Source of the DNA: Euphorbia lathyris
Taxonomy: Eukaryota; Streptophyta; Magnoliopsida; Malpighiales; Euphorbiaceae
Length of the DNA: 64,000 nt
Assembly: GCF_963576675.1 (NCBI RefSeq)
Contig: NC_088918.1
Span: forward strand, 49,261,501-49,325,500
Direction: 5' to 3'
Part shown: one piece after another, positions 1-12,549 of the stretch
Position numbering within the stretch: the first letter of the stretch is position 1
Layout: each line of letters opens with the position of its first letter
Translations under genes and position numbers: made by a program
Notes under the pieces: model-generated
What the model saw: the letters and a program-made list of their open reading frames with translations, nothing else
What the model was told of the DNA's origin: nothing
Databases searched by the model: none

Positions 1-601
1 CTAATTTATATAATATGAAAAAAAGTATTTGCTTGGCTAAAACGTTTACCATTAAATCAAAAAAGAAAAAAAAAAGCAAATTAAGGAATCACTAAATCCA
101 AGCCTAGAGGAAGTCTACGGAATAGGAGGTGAATAGTTCCAGAAAGAAAATTATTTAGATACAGTTTTCAAGCTTGGAAAAGACAGGTCTCTGGAATTTT
201 TGAGGAACAGTTTCCTATGAAGAACAATATAATATTATAGAAAGAATTAAACTTACCTAAATAGCTTTTGGTAGTCTTTTCCAGGTACAAAGAAGATCCA
301 AAGAGTGCAGCAAAATTTAGATTCTAGTTTTTCTTTCAAAAACGTAAAGAGAGGCAAAAGTGCGGCGACTTCTTTCTTGAAAGAGAAAGAGTGAACCGTT
401 TTTTTTTTCTTTTTGACACAAACTAGGTTTTCAAAAGTAGTGGCTAAAGTTTAGGAGTAAAACTGAAATTTCAATTAATAATATATTATATTTAAATAAC
501 AACTTTTATTTCAAATAATAATTTTTGAAATCAAATAATTTTTTTTTTTACTGATAATACTATTTGCATATATATATATATCCACAATTTAGGTTATTAC
601 A
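1..601 (-). repeat. 3' LTR of Gypsy-1 (partial)
   Basis: Bases 1-601 repeat 7156-7781 almost exactly. The terminus at 601 (minus-strand start TGTAATAACC) abuts the polypurine tract. The rest of this LTR, which matches 5604-7155, lies outside the window. The matching terminus of the other LTR has about four extra bases. Confidence 0.93.
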
Positions 602-616
602 TTCTTCCCCCCTAAA
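602..616 (-). other. Polypurine tract of Gypsy-1
   Basis: The minus strand reads TTTAGGGGGGAAGAA directly before the 3' LTR. This is the usual position and composition of a plus-strand primer in LTR retrotransposons. Confidence 0.8.
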
Positions 617-651
617 GAAAATTCGGTCCCTGAATTTAAACTACAAGGACA

Positions 652-1998
652 CTAACCTAGAATATCGAATAAATGAGGATATATGATTCGCATTTCAGAT
701 TCAATCTCCCAAGTGGCTTCACTACTAGAATGGTTTTGCCAAAGAACTTTAACTAAAGGAATTTCTTTTGAACGCAGCTTCCGAACTTGATTGTCTAATA
801 TCTTTATAGGCTGCTCCTCATATGATAGATCATCTCTAACTTGTATAGTTTGAGGTTTCAAAACATGGGAAGTATCTGGAATATATTTCCTAAGCATCGA
901 TATATGAAATACCGGGTGAACCTTAGAGAAATCAGGTGGAAGAGCTAAACGGTATGCAACTGCACCAATCCTTTCAAGAATCTCAAACGGGCCTACATAA
1001 CGCGGACTCAATTTTCCTTTCTTGCCAAAACGCATGATTCCTTTCATCGGAGAGACCTTCAGAAATACATGATCACCGACCTGAAATTCCACATTCTTGC
1101 GCCTCGGATCAACATAACTCTTTTGCCTACTCTGAGCTGTTAAGAGTCTATCACGGATAACACGAACTTTATCTGAAGTCAACTGTATCAATTCAGGTCT
1201 AGTGAGTCTCCTTTCTCCAACCTCATCCCAACAAATTGGCGACCGACACTTACGACCATACAAGGCTTCGTAAGGTGCCATCTCAATGCTAGCTTGATAG
1301 CTATTGTTATAAGCAAACTCTACCAAAGGCAAATGATGATCCCAATTTTGGCCAAAATCAAAGATACAAGCTCGAAGCATATCCTCTAAAGTCTGAATAG
1401 TCCTCTCTGACTGACCATCGGTCTGAGGATGAAACGCTGTGCTAAATTGGAGTCTTGTACCTAACGCTTCTTGAAATTTCTTCCAAAATCGAGAAGTAAA
1501 TTGAGCACCACGATCTGACACGATAGAGACTGGAACTCCATGAAGTCTAACAATCTCATCAATGTATAACTGAGCAAGCTTAGAAAAATCATAAGTTATC
1601 TTCACATGAAGAAAATGAGCAGACTTAGTTAAACGGTCGACTATCACCCAAATGGAATCATACCCTCCCCTAGTACGAGGCAATCCTACCACGAAGTCCA
1701 TAGCAATGTTCTCCCACTTCCACTCAGGAATAGGTAATGGTTGGAGCAACCCAGACGGTCTCTGGTGTTCTGCCTTGACTTGCTGGCAAGTAAGGCATCT
1801 AGCAACAAAGTCTGCAACATCTCTTTTTATTCCACTCCACCAGTATAACTCTCTTAAATCTCTATACATCTTAGTGGAACCAGGATGAACTGTATAAGCC
1901 GAACAGTGTGCTTCCTCCAAAATTTCCCTTTTTAAATCATCAACACTAGGAACACACAGTCTAGTCCCATAACGAAGAACTCCATCATCACCAATCAT
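652..1998 (-). pseudogene. Gypsy-1 integrase with chromodomain-like C-terminus (end of pol)
   Basis: This is the last part of the Gypsy-1 polyprotein. The integrase zinc-binding domain is near the start (HPGSTKMYRDL, with the cysteine pair CLTC). The catalytic core follows with its acidic residues in the contexts AMDFVVGLP, VSDRGAQF and DGQSERTIQ. The C-terminus has the short chromodomain-like block with LRSKEIPLVKVLW and EATWEIESEMR that is typical of Tekay-type chromoviruses; such domains are thought to direct integration to chromatin. The apparent start at 1998 is not native. The frame is continuous with the upstream RT-RNase H frame and is split from it only by a TAA at 2005-2007. About 448 codons are open. 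Confidence 0.9.
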
Positions 1999-2004
1999 GA
2001 AGTC

Positions 2005-3978
2005 TTAAACCTTACCCTGACAAACATCATCCTTAACTTTACACAATTGAGGATCTTCTTGTTGCGCTGCCTTGATTCTATCTAATAGAATAGGTCTAAC
2101 ACGAAAATGAGCTACCAACGCTTCAGATGTTGCCTCAAATTCTACTCCTTGATCAATCAATTCATGAATATCACCAATCAAAGGTCTCCTCACTACGGAA
2201 AGATGAGCTAAGCTACCCAGAGATTTCCTACTTAAAGCATCTGCTACAACATTTGCTTTTCCTGGATGGTACTGAATTGTGCAATCATAATCCTTGAGAA
2301 ACTCCACCCATCTTCTCTGCCTCAAATTTAAATCACGCTGATCAAAGATGTATTTGAGACTTTTATGGTCAGTGAAAATTTCACATATCTCCCCATACAA
2401 GTAATGTCTCCATATCTTCAGGGCAAAGATCACTGCTGCCATTTCCAAATCATGAGTTGGATAATTCTGTTCATGTTGCTTTAATTGGCGAGAAGCATAC
2501 GCAATCACATGACCATGTTGCATCAATACACAACCCAGACCAACCCTTGAAGCATCACAAAACACTGTGTAGCTCCCCGATCCAGATGGAAGAGCTAACA
2601 CTGGTGCTGAAGTCAAACGAACTTTCAATTCTTCAAAGCTTTTCTCACACGCTTCTGACCACTGAAACTTCACATTCTTCTGGGTTAACTTGGTTAAAGG
2701 AGAAGCTATTCGAGAAAAGTCTTGCACAAAACGTCGATAATAACCCGCTAACCCAAGAAAACTTCGAATCTCTGACACTGAACTAGGCCTTGGCCAATGA
2801 AGAACGACATCAACCTTCTTCGGATCAACGCTCACCCCATCTTTGGATACTACGTGCCCTAAGAATGCGACACTATCCAACCAGAATTCACATTTTGAGA
2901 ACTTAGCATACAACTGGTTCTCTCTTAGGGTCTGAAGAACAAGCCTCAAATGCTGCTCATGTTCTTCTTTACTTTTAGAATACACCAGAATGTCATCTAT
3001 GAACACTATCACAAAACGATCAAGGAAGGGCTTAAACACCCTATTCATTAGATCCATAAAAGCTGCAAGAGCATTAGTGAGACCAAAAAGCATCACCAGA
3101 AATTCATAGTGACCATACCTAGTCCTGAAAGCTGTCTTAGGTATGTCGACATTTTTAACCCTCAACTGATGACAACCGGACCTCAGATCGATCTTAGAAA
3201 AGTACTTTGCACCCTGGAGCTGATCAAATAGATCATCAATTCGAGGAAGAGGGTATTTGTTACGTATTGTGACCTTGTTCAACTGTCGATAATCAATGCA
3301 CAATCTCATTGATCCATCCTTCTTCTTCACAAACAACACAGGAGCACCCCAAGGAGAGACACTAGGGCGAATGAACCCTTTGTCAAGCAAGTCTTGCAGT
3401 TGTTCCTTTAACTCCTTGAGTTCAGCAGGAGCCATTCGGTAAGGAGGCATAGATATGGGTCTTGTTTCGGGTGCTAAGTCAACACAGAAATCGATTACTC
3501 TTTCAGGTGGCAAACCTGCCAAATCTTCAGGAAAAACATCAGCAAACTCATTCACCACATCAACATTCTCCAACTCGACACCCTCTACTTGAGTATCCTT
3601 AACATAAGCTAAAAACCCTTCACAGTTCTTATACAACAATCTTCTTGCAGCAATAGCAGAAATAAGACTATGAGGAACCATGCTACGATCTCCTTGAAAT
3701 TGAAATTGTATCTCCCCAGGAATTTTGAAAGTTACTAACTTGCTATAACAGTTTAAAGAGGCATGATATGAGGCTAACCAATCAATTCCCAAAAGCACAT
3801 CAAAATCTAACATTTCAAGTAATACAAGATCAGCTAAGAGTTCCCTTTCCCCTACTTTTACTAAGCAATTCTTAAAAGCTAGATTTATGTAAAGGACATC
3901 TCCTATAGGTGTTGCCACAGATAACGGACAATCTAACATAGTGGGGGGGGGGGGACACCAAATTTCATAGAAAAACAA
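2005..3978 (-). pseudogene. Gypsy-1 protease (end), reverse transcriptase and RNase H
   Basis: The protein begins in the C-terminal half of the aspartic protease ([20 protein letters not shown]). It continues through a Ty3/Gypsy RT ([18 protein letters not shown], then [15 protein letters not shown] with the catalytic aspartates) and an RNase H (YTVFCDAS, ending near [17 protein letters not shown]). It ends at a TAA (2005-2007) where related elements have a sense codon, and the same frame then continues into integrase. One conserved RT proline appears changed to leucine ([10 protein letters not shown]). It is out of frame with gag because of a C12 run (G12 on the plus strand, 3943-3954). Confidence 0.9.
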
Positions 3979-5438
3979 GGAGAAACAAAGGAATGTGTAG
4001 CACCAGGATCAATTAAAACTCTAGCATCAAATGAACATACAGAAATGGTACCTGTCACCACTGCATTAGATGCCTGAGCATCCTGCTGTGTCAGAGCAAA
4101 GGCTCTAGACTGACCTCGACCTGTTGTTGCATGATTAGGAGCTGGATTGGGACCTCGACCACCCTGACCTCGACCTCCTGAACTCTGGCCTCTACCACCA
4201 TACTGAGAAGATGGCTGAGTAACAAAAGGAGCAGAACCTGTGTCCTGACTCACAGCTAGTGTTGTGTTACTGCTTGGGCAATCCTTTCTTCTATGTCCCA
4301 CCTGACCACAACCAAAACAAGCCCCAGTTGCTCGATGGCATGGAGAGTTACCATGGAATTTACCGCAAAGCTGACAAGTAGGGAATGATGATCTAGAGGA
4401 ACTTTGACTATTCTGAGTACCAGTGGACTGAGCTCTCTGACCATGTCTCTGATTATTCTTGGAGTATTGCCCTCCTTGACCAGGTAAGGAATGAGACCCA
4501 TGAGATACTGAATAGTTACTTCCCCTACTATACTGACCACTCTGGTTGTCATATCGAGCACGTTTATTCTGATCACGAGCCCTACGCTGATCATCAAACA
4601 TCTCCATCTGCCTGGACCGATCCACCACCTCCTCAAAGCTAGACAATCGTAGAGGAGCAATTCGATCTAACAGTCTGTCTCGAAGTCCCCTTTCAAACCT
4701 CCTTGCCTTCCTCTCCTCAGTTGGAATAAGATGCTCTCCAAAACGAGCAAGTCGAGTGAATTTCATTTCATATTCACTCACAGACATACCACCCCGCTTC
4801 AGCACTTCAAACTCTAAAGCTTTAGCTTCCTTAACACTAGGAGGAAGGAACCTCTCTAAGAAGGAATCACGGAACTGTGGCCAAAGGAAAGCATTATCAA
4901 GTCCATTCCCTCTTTTGGAAAGATACCAGCTACGTGCCACTCCTTGTAACTGATTCCCTGCTAACAATACCATCCTAGCACTGGTGCATCCCAAAACCTC
5001 ATAACATCTGTCCATAGCATCTAGAAAATCCATAGGATCGGTTACTGAATCCTCACCCGAAAACTTTGGAGGTAGTAACCTCAAGAAGTCACTGAGATCC
5101 TGTAATTGTGCTCTATCATTAGGCATAGCAGATCTTGTAGTTCTTGGTTGTATGTTCTCACCTACCACATTTGTTAGCCTTTCAACTGCTTGAAAGACTC
5201 CTTGCAATCCAGCAGCTAAATCAGTGTTAGATATTTGAGCAGGCTGAGAGGTTGAAGCTCTACGAGTGGGCTCAGATGACCCTCCAGCTGGTTGCAATAT
5301 TGGTTCAGATGTTGGAGCTGCTCCTCCAATAGGGTGTGAAGCTCCCCCATCAAGCTGAGATGAATTCTCAACGGTCACCCTACTCCTAGTACTAACATTA
5401 ACCGTATTCTTGCCTCTTTTTCTTCCTTTAGGAGGCAT
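3933..5438 (-). pseudogene. Gypsy-1 gag and start of protease
   Basis: The 501-codon frame starts with a basic segment (MPPKGRKRGKN). The capsid-like gag domain runs from about residue 110 to 285. A Gln/Ser/Gly-rich linker and two CCHC-type zinc knuckles follow at about residues 355-367 (C, C, H, C) and 374-387 (CFGCGQVGHRRKDC). The frame ends just after the protease active-site region (about 476-484). There the usual D-S/T-G reads D-P-G, so the protease is probably inactive as written. The frame is lost at the 12-base G/C homopolymer at 3943-3954 and the rest of protease continues one frame over. Gag binds and packages element RNA in virus-like particles. Confidence 0.92.
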
Positions 5439-5587
5439 GATTACCTATCCATGCAGCAGAGTTAGACACTTTAGCAAATGAGGTATTGAAAATGAGTAAA
5501 TAGGAAGACCCAGATAGATATGCAAGATAAGGGGTACGAACAGAACACGTGAATCCTATACAGTAAGTTTATAAGAACCCAAACTTG

Positions 5588-5599
5588 TCTCTGATACCA
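5588..5599 (-). other. Primer binding site of Gypsy-1 (tRNA-Met type)
   Basis: The minus strand reads TGGTATCAGAGA, complementary to the 3' end of plant initiator tRNA-Met. It lies four bases inside the 5' LTR boundary. Confidence 0.85.
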
Positions 5600-5603
5600 C
5601 CTT

Positions 5604-7716
5604 TGTCACGACCCAACCCAGGCCATGACCGGCGCATAAATTAAGTTAACTTTAATCTATGCTAGCCTTAATTCTGAACTAATAGAAATTCCAAAATTTA
5701 CTAACAGAATATCCAAATCATCTCAATTACATCAATAAGCCTTAAAAGAATCAAATTATTCAAGTCAAATCTCAATAATCAAAAGTCTCCAAAATAATAT
5801 GAAGCTAAATCATTAAGCAGTCTCCTTCAACATCATTCCAAGGGTTACCTCACGAACAGGGACCTTAATCTGAAAAAGAAATATTCAACGTGGTATGAGA
5901 TTTTCGTCTATACGAGCGAAAACCTCAGTGAGCAGTAGCTATATTACACAGTAAAAAAGGAACAGGCAGATAGGCTGATACTTTTAAATTATGACAAATA
6001 TAGTTCAAAATATAGTATTTCAAACTCAGTTAAACAAAAAGGTCAATATTAGATAATCAAATCAAAATGCTGGTAATCAATTGTCAAATATAATACTGAA
6101 GCCTTTCAAAATATCAAATATTAGAATAGTCAGAAAATAAGGCATAAGCTTTAAAACACATGGTACAGTGTAACAGAGTGGTGATACTGCACACCACCAG
6201 GGCCAGATAAATGGTAAGCGCTACCAATAACAGATACAGATAACAGATAATCGCCTTCACCGATCTTATGAATGATTCTAATGCTGACACAACTGACGAT
6301 AAACTGACAACTGACAACCTGACTCAAAGACAAATGCAAGGACCTAATGTTATGAAGATCGGTGAGAGGCCAGATAATAGATACAGATATACTGAGCACT
6401 TGTACCAGTTTGAAAACATATAGTATACATATATAAATCATAACTGATTGAACGAATTATCAGATTTCTAAAACAGAGGTAATAACTGCGATAAATCGAG
6501 TATCAGAAACTACGAATCATATCAAACCAAATTTTAATAAATTCATTGTACCTGATAATAAAACAAATCAATATAAAGGCCTGTTCCCAGAATATACGCT
6601 CTAATACTACGGATATTTAGTAAACATAAGGTTTAAGCTATACGTTTTTAGAAACGAAAATATACAGTCAAACGCTAGTTTTTTTTATAAACAGTTTTTC
6701 AGTCTAATATTTCAATCAAACAGTGTCATGTACTATAATTACCACTCACCTGAATATTCGAGCAGATGTGAGCGTCCTAAAAGTTCGAATCAGACAATTT
6801 GCGGATTATCGGGATTTCCTATAGGTTCAAGGAAAAGGAAGAACGAATCAACTAATATTAATCATGTCCAAACTAATGGGTAATTAACATTTTAGGTAAT
6901 CTGTAAACTTAACTATGGACTATGAAATTGTTACTCAATTGGCGGAAATGGTTTGGAAAGAAAATGCCAATGGCAAAAAAAATCACTCAATTAAGAGCTT
7001 TATAAGGCAAGCAAGGTTTTCAAAAAGAAATAGTCATTTATAAGTTGTTGATAATTAATACAAATAATCCCCTAATTTGAAATCAACTTGTAATTAAAAT
7101 GTTTTGCAGGGAAACCACCAAACCCCAATAAAATAATCAACAACATGAACAAAGCTAATTTATATAATATGAAAAAAAGTATTTGCTTGGCTAAAACGTT
7201 TACCATTAAATCAAAAAAGAAAAAAAAAAGCAAATTAAGGAATCACTAAATCCAAGCCTAGAGGAAGTCTACGGAATAGGAGGTGAATAGTTCCAGAAAG
7301 AAAATTATTTAGATACAGTTTTCAAGCTTGGAAAAGACAGGTCTCTGGAATTTTTGAGGAACAGTTTCCTATGAAGAACAATATAATATTATAGAAAGAA
7401 TTAAACTTACCTAAATAGCTTTTGGTAGTCTTTTCCAGGTACAAAGAAGATCTAAAGAGTGCAGCAAAATTTAGATTCTAGTTTTTCTTTCAAAAACGTA
7501 AAGAGAGGCAAAAGTGCGGCGGCTTCTTTCTTGAAAGAGAAAGAGTGAACATTTTTTTTTCTTTTTGACACAAACTAGGTTTTCAAAAGTAGTGGCTAAA
7601 GTTTAGGAGTAAAACTGAAATTTCAATTAATAATATATTATATTTAAATAACAACTTTTATTTCAAATAATAATTTTTGAAATCAAATAATTTTTTTTTA
7701 CTGATAATACTATTTG

Positions 7717-7759
<43 letters not shown>

Positions 7760-7781
7760 ACAATTTAGGTTATTGCTAACA
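5604..7781 (-). repeat. 5' LTR of Gypsy-1, about 2.18 kb
   Basis: On the plus strand the LTR begins TGTCACGACC at 5604 and ends near 7781, giving TG/CA-type termini. Bases 7156-7781 are duplicated at 1-601. It includes a long (TA)n run at about 7720-7757, expanded relative to the other copy. I see no convincing ORF in it. Confidence 0.9.
7720..7757. repeat. (TA)n microsatellite in the Gypsy-1 5' LTR
   Basis: About 19 TA units; the 3' LTR copy near 571-581 has only about five, consistent with repeat slippage after insertion. Confidence 0.9.
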
Positions 7782-8566
7782 TTCCTGGTTCGGGGTTTGG
7801 ACGTTTGAGAAATAGTTCCGTGAAGATGAAAGCATTTCCCTATCATTCATCTAACACTAACATACATGCATACAACAATGGAGTGATAACTTTCTCAAAC
7901 ACAACATAATATATCACCATTCATTCATAAATAAGAAAATAGAAGACTTACATAACAGGCCCCAACTGGCCGAACCCGTTCAACACGACTACTCACTCAT
8001 GCTAAGGAGTGAACAACCTAAGTCAAATATACAGAACTCCATGAAAGGAGATATAAAGATCCTAGAGAGCTTTTCTCTCTAAACTTGTTCAAAACTTATC
8101 TATCTTCTGCTCCCAAAAAGATGATCCTTACCTTTTCCTCCTTTACCTCTATATATAGGAGGAACAAAGGGAAAAGTACACAAAATATTAACAAAATATT
8201 ACAATGCAGAAAGATTGTTCAAAGTATCCGAGATTTCTAAAAGTGGTTAAAAATGTTTTGCCCCTTGAACACTCAAGGTCGATCAATCTTGTCATCATGT
8301 TGCTTTCTTCGCCCATTCCTCCCCGCTCCTGCCTACCTGTCAAGTCGCTATCCGTCATCAGGTACACAACGTTTAACCGTTGGATCAAAGGGTGCACGTC
8401 TCCTCTTGGTTGTTGCAAAACAGGCTGCATAACAGCCTTTTTGACTTAATCTTTTCAAATCTGCATAAAACACTTATTAGTCCTTCATTTAAGTAATATT
8501 ACGCCTAAAACACCCCTAATTTATCACAAATAGTATGTTTAATTGTAGTCATATTCATGCCTAACA
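7782..8566 (-). repeat. LTR fragment of an unassigned retrotransposon, split by Gypsy-1
   Basis: The right end is a clean LTR-type boundary: CCTAACA at 8566, minus-strand start TGTTAGG, abutting T1 integrase sequence. The minus strand carries a TATA-like CTATATATAG (about 8148-8157) followed by a leader-like stretch, so it reads as an LTR in minus orientation. Its other end is hidden by the Gypsy-1 insertion and the window start. No second copy is visible, so solo LTR versus full element is undecided. Confidence 0.6.
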
Positions 8567-8815
8567 GGTACGCCAAATCTTCCGATAATGTTGTCATGGA
8601 GGAAATCGATCATTCGCCTGGCGGTAATAACAGAAACGGGTTCAGCCTCCGCCCACTTGGTGAAATGATCTACTGCTACTATTACGAACTTGTATTGTCT
8701 CTTGGTAGGCGGGAAGGGTCCCACTGTATCAATGCCCCAGGTGGCGAATGGCCAGCCTTCCATGATTGGCCTTTGGAGGGCTTTGTGCACATGTCTTTCA
8801 TTTGCATGGATCTGA
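8567..8815 (-). pseudogene. T1 (Tat-like Gypsy) integrase core fragment
   Basis: The minus strand encodes the start of an integrase catalytic core (RPIMEGWPFATWGIDTVGPF, then FTKWAEAEP). It closely matches the corresponding part of T2 at about 48690-48910. It is cut in mid-domain on both sides: at 8566/8567 by an LTR, and at 8815/8816 by a solo LTR. The upstream integrase half resumes at 10477. Together with 10477-12549 and 36083-37562 it forms one dispersed element. Confidence 0.88.
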
Positions 8816-10476
8816 TGTTGGTGTGCCCTAGTTCATAGGCATTGGTTCTTATAAAATGCATTTGTGTCACATTAATAAAGGCATTAATCTAGTTCATTTA
8901 TATCTTGTGCTATAATATGAATAGAGAATCCATTGATTGATAATCTTAAAACCATATCCCAAGTCTATTCTATCATGGGAATGATTAGGACCACATACTT
9001 GTATATTCGACGACTGTATGGTAGTAATTGATACTAGCCATAACACTTGATAAGTCAGTTGTGAATATGGGTACATGTTGTATACATGTGACTGGATCGA
9101 TCCGCTCGAGAAAACTACATAGTGGTTGTGTCATTAGTTTTCTTAAGTAGGTCTCTAACCGTCTTCAGACCAGATTTCATTATAATATCGATGTGGGATC
9201 CGGTTCACTTTGATATACGCCTAACAGGTCTGTAATAGGATGCCAAATACGGGTATGATTGGGTGAACAGGTGAACACATTAGTATTGATAGTGAAGTGA
9301 TGGAATTACCACTCACATAACAGTGAGATGATATCACAGGCCACTTGATAAGTGAGATTGATAAGCGTGTGGCCACACCCTGATAAGTAGTTTACTTATC
9401 TGATTCATTAATCTACTTAAGATCAAGAAATATCATAAACATCAGAGAGGATGATAGCCGTCATGCCTCTAGTTTATAATATCGATATCAAATGGTAAAA
9501 GACGTTAAGAGATAACTACAGGGTCTCTGCATCTTTAGACTGCTGAAACTCTGTCTTAGTTAGGGGCAGTAATGGTTTGCTAGAACCCACTTACTGTCTG
9601 TGAGCCATGAGCCCACTGCTAGCTAAGGACAGTCCTATAGGATCGTGCACATCGAACGTCTGAGTTAGAACTCATAGAACGCTACATTGGAGAGATAGAA
9701 TTAATTAATGGATTGACAGTAAAATGTCAAGGTAATTAATTGGTGGTTAATTAATTGATTAATTGATACTATGTATCAAGGTAATTAATTAATGGTCTTA
9801 AGTGTTGAGTATTTAATTGATTAATTAGTTTGCGCGATGTAATTAGTTAATTTGTAAATTAATGAAATTGCATTCGGTGAATAATTAATTAGATCAATAC
9901 GTTAATTTATTAATTAGTGTTATTAATTTAATTGGGGTAATTAAATTTAATCTAATCATAATTAATTGCATAGAATAAATATTATTGATATTTATTTATG
10001 TAATTAGATTAGGATTGGATTAGTATTGTAATTAACCAATTAACCCTAAACCAATTAGGTTTAGGAATACACTACATATATAAATTAAAACAATCTAAAC
10101 CTAATTAACCTAATTCATATTCGGCCACTATATTCTTGGAAGAAGAATTTCGGCAGAAACAAAAATATGAGTTTGAGATAGTGGGATTTTCTTGGATTTT
10201 TACAAAATCTCTCCAGTTCTTCTTCGTTCTTCGGCTTGCACCGGTTTTGGCTCAATAGCTGTTCGTGCACCTGACTACGAAGATCTTACTACCTTGTGGA
10301 TTCTTCAGCCGTCTGTAGAAGAGACAGTCAGAGTATGTTTATATCCTTAAACGGATCAAAAGGTTTTATTCAATCAATGGTTAACGGACAAAGATCAAGC
10401 TATAATGGATTAGAAATAAATTTTAAACTGCAATTCCGCTGCGCTACAGTTGATTAACTGGCTATAATCCCTAACA
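8816..10476 (+). repeat. Solo LTR (unassigned family, probably Copia) inserted in T1
   Basis: It starts TGTTGGTG and ends CCCTAACA, and is flanked by identical 5-bp duplications TCTGA at 8811-8815 and 10477-10481. Removing it and one TSD rejoins T1 integrase in frame. It is 1661 bp and very AT-rich, with a TATA-like TATATAAATT near 10075 that suggests plus orientation. There is no internal region or second LTR, so LTR-LTR recombination probably removed the body. No gene is recognisable inside. Confidence 0.85.
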
Positions 10477-10481
10477 TCTGA

Positions 10482-11446
10482 CAACTGTGGCATTCCTCCA
10501 CTAATTTTCTGGCATCTTTCTCTGCTGTGGGCCAATAATACCCTGCTAATCTTGACTTTCTAAAGATCGTAGCATGTGCCTCATGCGCCCCACATATCCC
10601 TTCATGCAACTCCCATAAGACATCTTGTCCTTCCTCTGTGGTTATGCATTTTAACCATGGTTGTCTAAATGACTTTCTGTACAACTGATTCTCCATGATA
10701 GCATAATGGGTGGCTTTCTTGACCACCTTTTTGGCCTAGTTTTTGTCTTCAGGCAAAATACCTTCCTCCAAGTATTTGACTAAGGCAATTCTCCAGTCAT
10801 TCTGGGCCAATTGGATGATCGCCACCTCTTCCCTATCAAATGCTGGTTTCATCTTGATTGCAAATGGGCATGTGAGGTCTTGCCATTGGCTCTTGCTGGA
10901 GGCTGTTTTAGCTAGATGATCTGCCTCCGTGTTTGATTCTCGTGGGATACGTACTATTTCCCATTTCACGTCTTTGCCCTCCAGTATAGACAGAATTCGC
11001 TTTGCCTCTTCTACATATTTCATCAAAGTTTCATCTTTGACATGGAAGTTTTTCATTATCTGGTTCACCATTAGCTTTGAATCGCTGTATATTACCACAT
11101 GCTCTGGGACAACCTCCCTTAACAATTGCAATCCCAGGATCAGGGCTTCATATTCTACCGCATTGTTAGTTATAGAGAAATCCAGTTTAGCCGCATAACA
11201 CACTCGGACGTATTCTGGCCCTTTTATCACTACTCCTGCTCCTGCCCCTTCTTCTGAAGAGGCTCCATCTGTATGCATTGTCCACTCCTCTTTCTTGACT
11301 TTTGGCGAATTTGTGAATTCCTCCTTTAACGCTATCCTTCCTTCATAACGAATATCAAATTCTCCAAGCCGTATGGACCACTCCATCAACCTGCCAGACG
11401 TTTTAGGGCGCTGCAACACCTTTCTCATTGATATACTTGTCTGCAC
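10482..11446 (-). pseudogene. T1 second RNase H and integrase zinc-binding domain
   Basis: The first block (about 10736-11446) ends the Gypsy RNase H and then has a second, archaeal-type RNase H with MHTDGASSEEGAGAGVV, NAVEYEALILGL, IYSDSKLMVNQI and TEADHLAKTAS, which hold the acidic residues. A retained second RNase H is a hallmark of the Tat lineage. The second block (to 10482) has the integrase HHCC domain (LHEGICGAHEAHATI, ECHSCQ). A TAG at about 10733-10735 separates them in the same frame. The protein is interrupted by the solo LTR at 10476. Confidence 0.88.
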
Positions 11447-12549
11447 TATGATGGTGTGTGCTTGAAAATACGGACGCAGGCGGATAGAAAGTAACTACCA
11501 CCGCCAATGCCATCTTATCTAGCTTTGAGTATCTTGTTTCAGCGTCTTTTAACACCTTACTCACATAATATATAGGATATTGCTGTCCTTCTTCCTCTCG
11601 AATTATGACTGTACATACCGCCTTTTCTATGACTGATACGTATAAATAAAGGTCCTCTTCTTTGGTTGGTCTACTCATCAATGGTGGTTTAGATAAAAAC
11701 TCCTTGATTCCTTCGAAGGCTTGTTGGCAATCTTCATTCCAACCAAAGGATTTTTGATCACTTCATAGAAGGGGAGGCATTGCCTATCAGAGCAAGATAT
11801 GAATCTTCCCAAAGCAATGATCCGCCCATTCAAGCGCTGCACCTCTCGAAAGTTTTTTGGCGACTTCATTTCTAACACTGCCTTTATTTTTTCGGGGTTG
11901 GCAGTGACTCCCTGACGATTAATGATATAACCCAAGAATTTGCCAGATGTTGCTCCGAATGTACATTTCTCCGGGTTGAGCTTAATATTATGAGTTTTTA
12001 ATACATCCAGCACCTCCTTAATATCCGCAGCATGCTCTCTCATGGTCTTGCTCTTGATGATCATGTCATCAATGTATATTGAGAAATTATCGCCTTTCTT
12101 ATCTTCAAAGATTTTATTCATCATGCGTTGATATGTGGCCCCTGCATTTTTTAGGCCAAAAGGCATCACTTTGAAACAATAAATGGCCTGATGCGTGATG
12201 AATGACGTCTTGATTATGTCTTCAGGATGCATGGGTATTTGATGGTAACTGGATTTTACATCTGTAAAAGAGTAGACCTCATGCCCCACCGTTCCATCCA
12301 CCAAAATGTCAATACACGGCAAGGGGTAGTTATCCTTTGGACACGCCTTATTTAAATCTGTAAAATCAACAAACATTCTATATGCTCCACCGGATTTTTT
12401 TAACTAGGACTACATTCTCCAGCCATTCAGTATAAATCACTTCCTCTATTGCATCTGCTTTTTTGAGTTTTGCGATCTCTTCTTCTATCGCCTTTTGTCT
12501 CTCTGGTCCGTGATTTCTTCTCTTCTGTGTGACTGGCGTAGCTTCTTCT
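11403..12549 (-). pseudogene. T1 reverse transcriptase and first RNase H
   Basis: The RT has DFTDLNKACPKDNYPLPCID, YSFTDVKSSYHQI, FGLKNAGATYQRMMN and the catalytic block FSIYIDDMIIKS, then runs into RNase H (YVSKVLKDAETRYSKLDKMAL). At least three frame changes break it. One lies near 12398-12404, where a T run is one base longer than the matching reading frame needs. Others lie near 11755 and 11450. It is cut at 12549 by Copia-A, and the preceding protease/gag part resumes at 36083. The T2 copy allows residue-by-residue comparison. Confidence 0.88.

Larger units (their letters stand above)
1..7781 (-). mobile_element. Gypsy-1: Ty3/Gypsy LTR retrotransposon, Tekay-like chromovirus, cut by window start
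   Basis: Read on the minus strand the order is 5' LTR (5604-7781), primer site, gag, protease, RT, RNase H, integrase with a chromodomain-like tail, polypurine tract, 3' LTR (1-601 visible). This is a standard chromovirus order, and the integrase tail resembles Tekay/Del elements. The visible 600 bp of the 3' LTR is nearly identical to the matching part of the 5' LTR, differing mainly in homopolymer and TA-repeat length plus a few substitutions. The insertion therefore looks young. Coding capacity is broken by one frameshift and one stop. The 3' end of the insertion lies before base 1, so the target-site duplication cannot be checked. It sits inside the LTR fragment at 7782-8566. Confidence 0.93.

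Noticed and set aside
2457..2786. Open frames antisense to RT, gag and integrase
   Set aside because: They mirror conserved coding sequence on the other strand and show no motif of their own.
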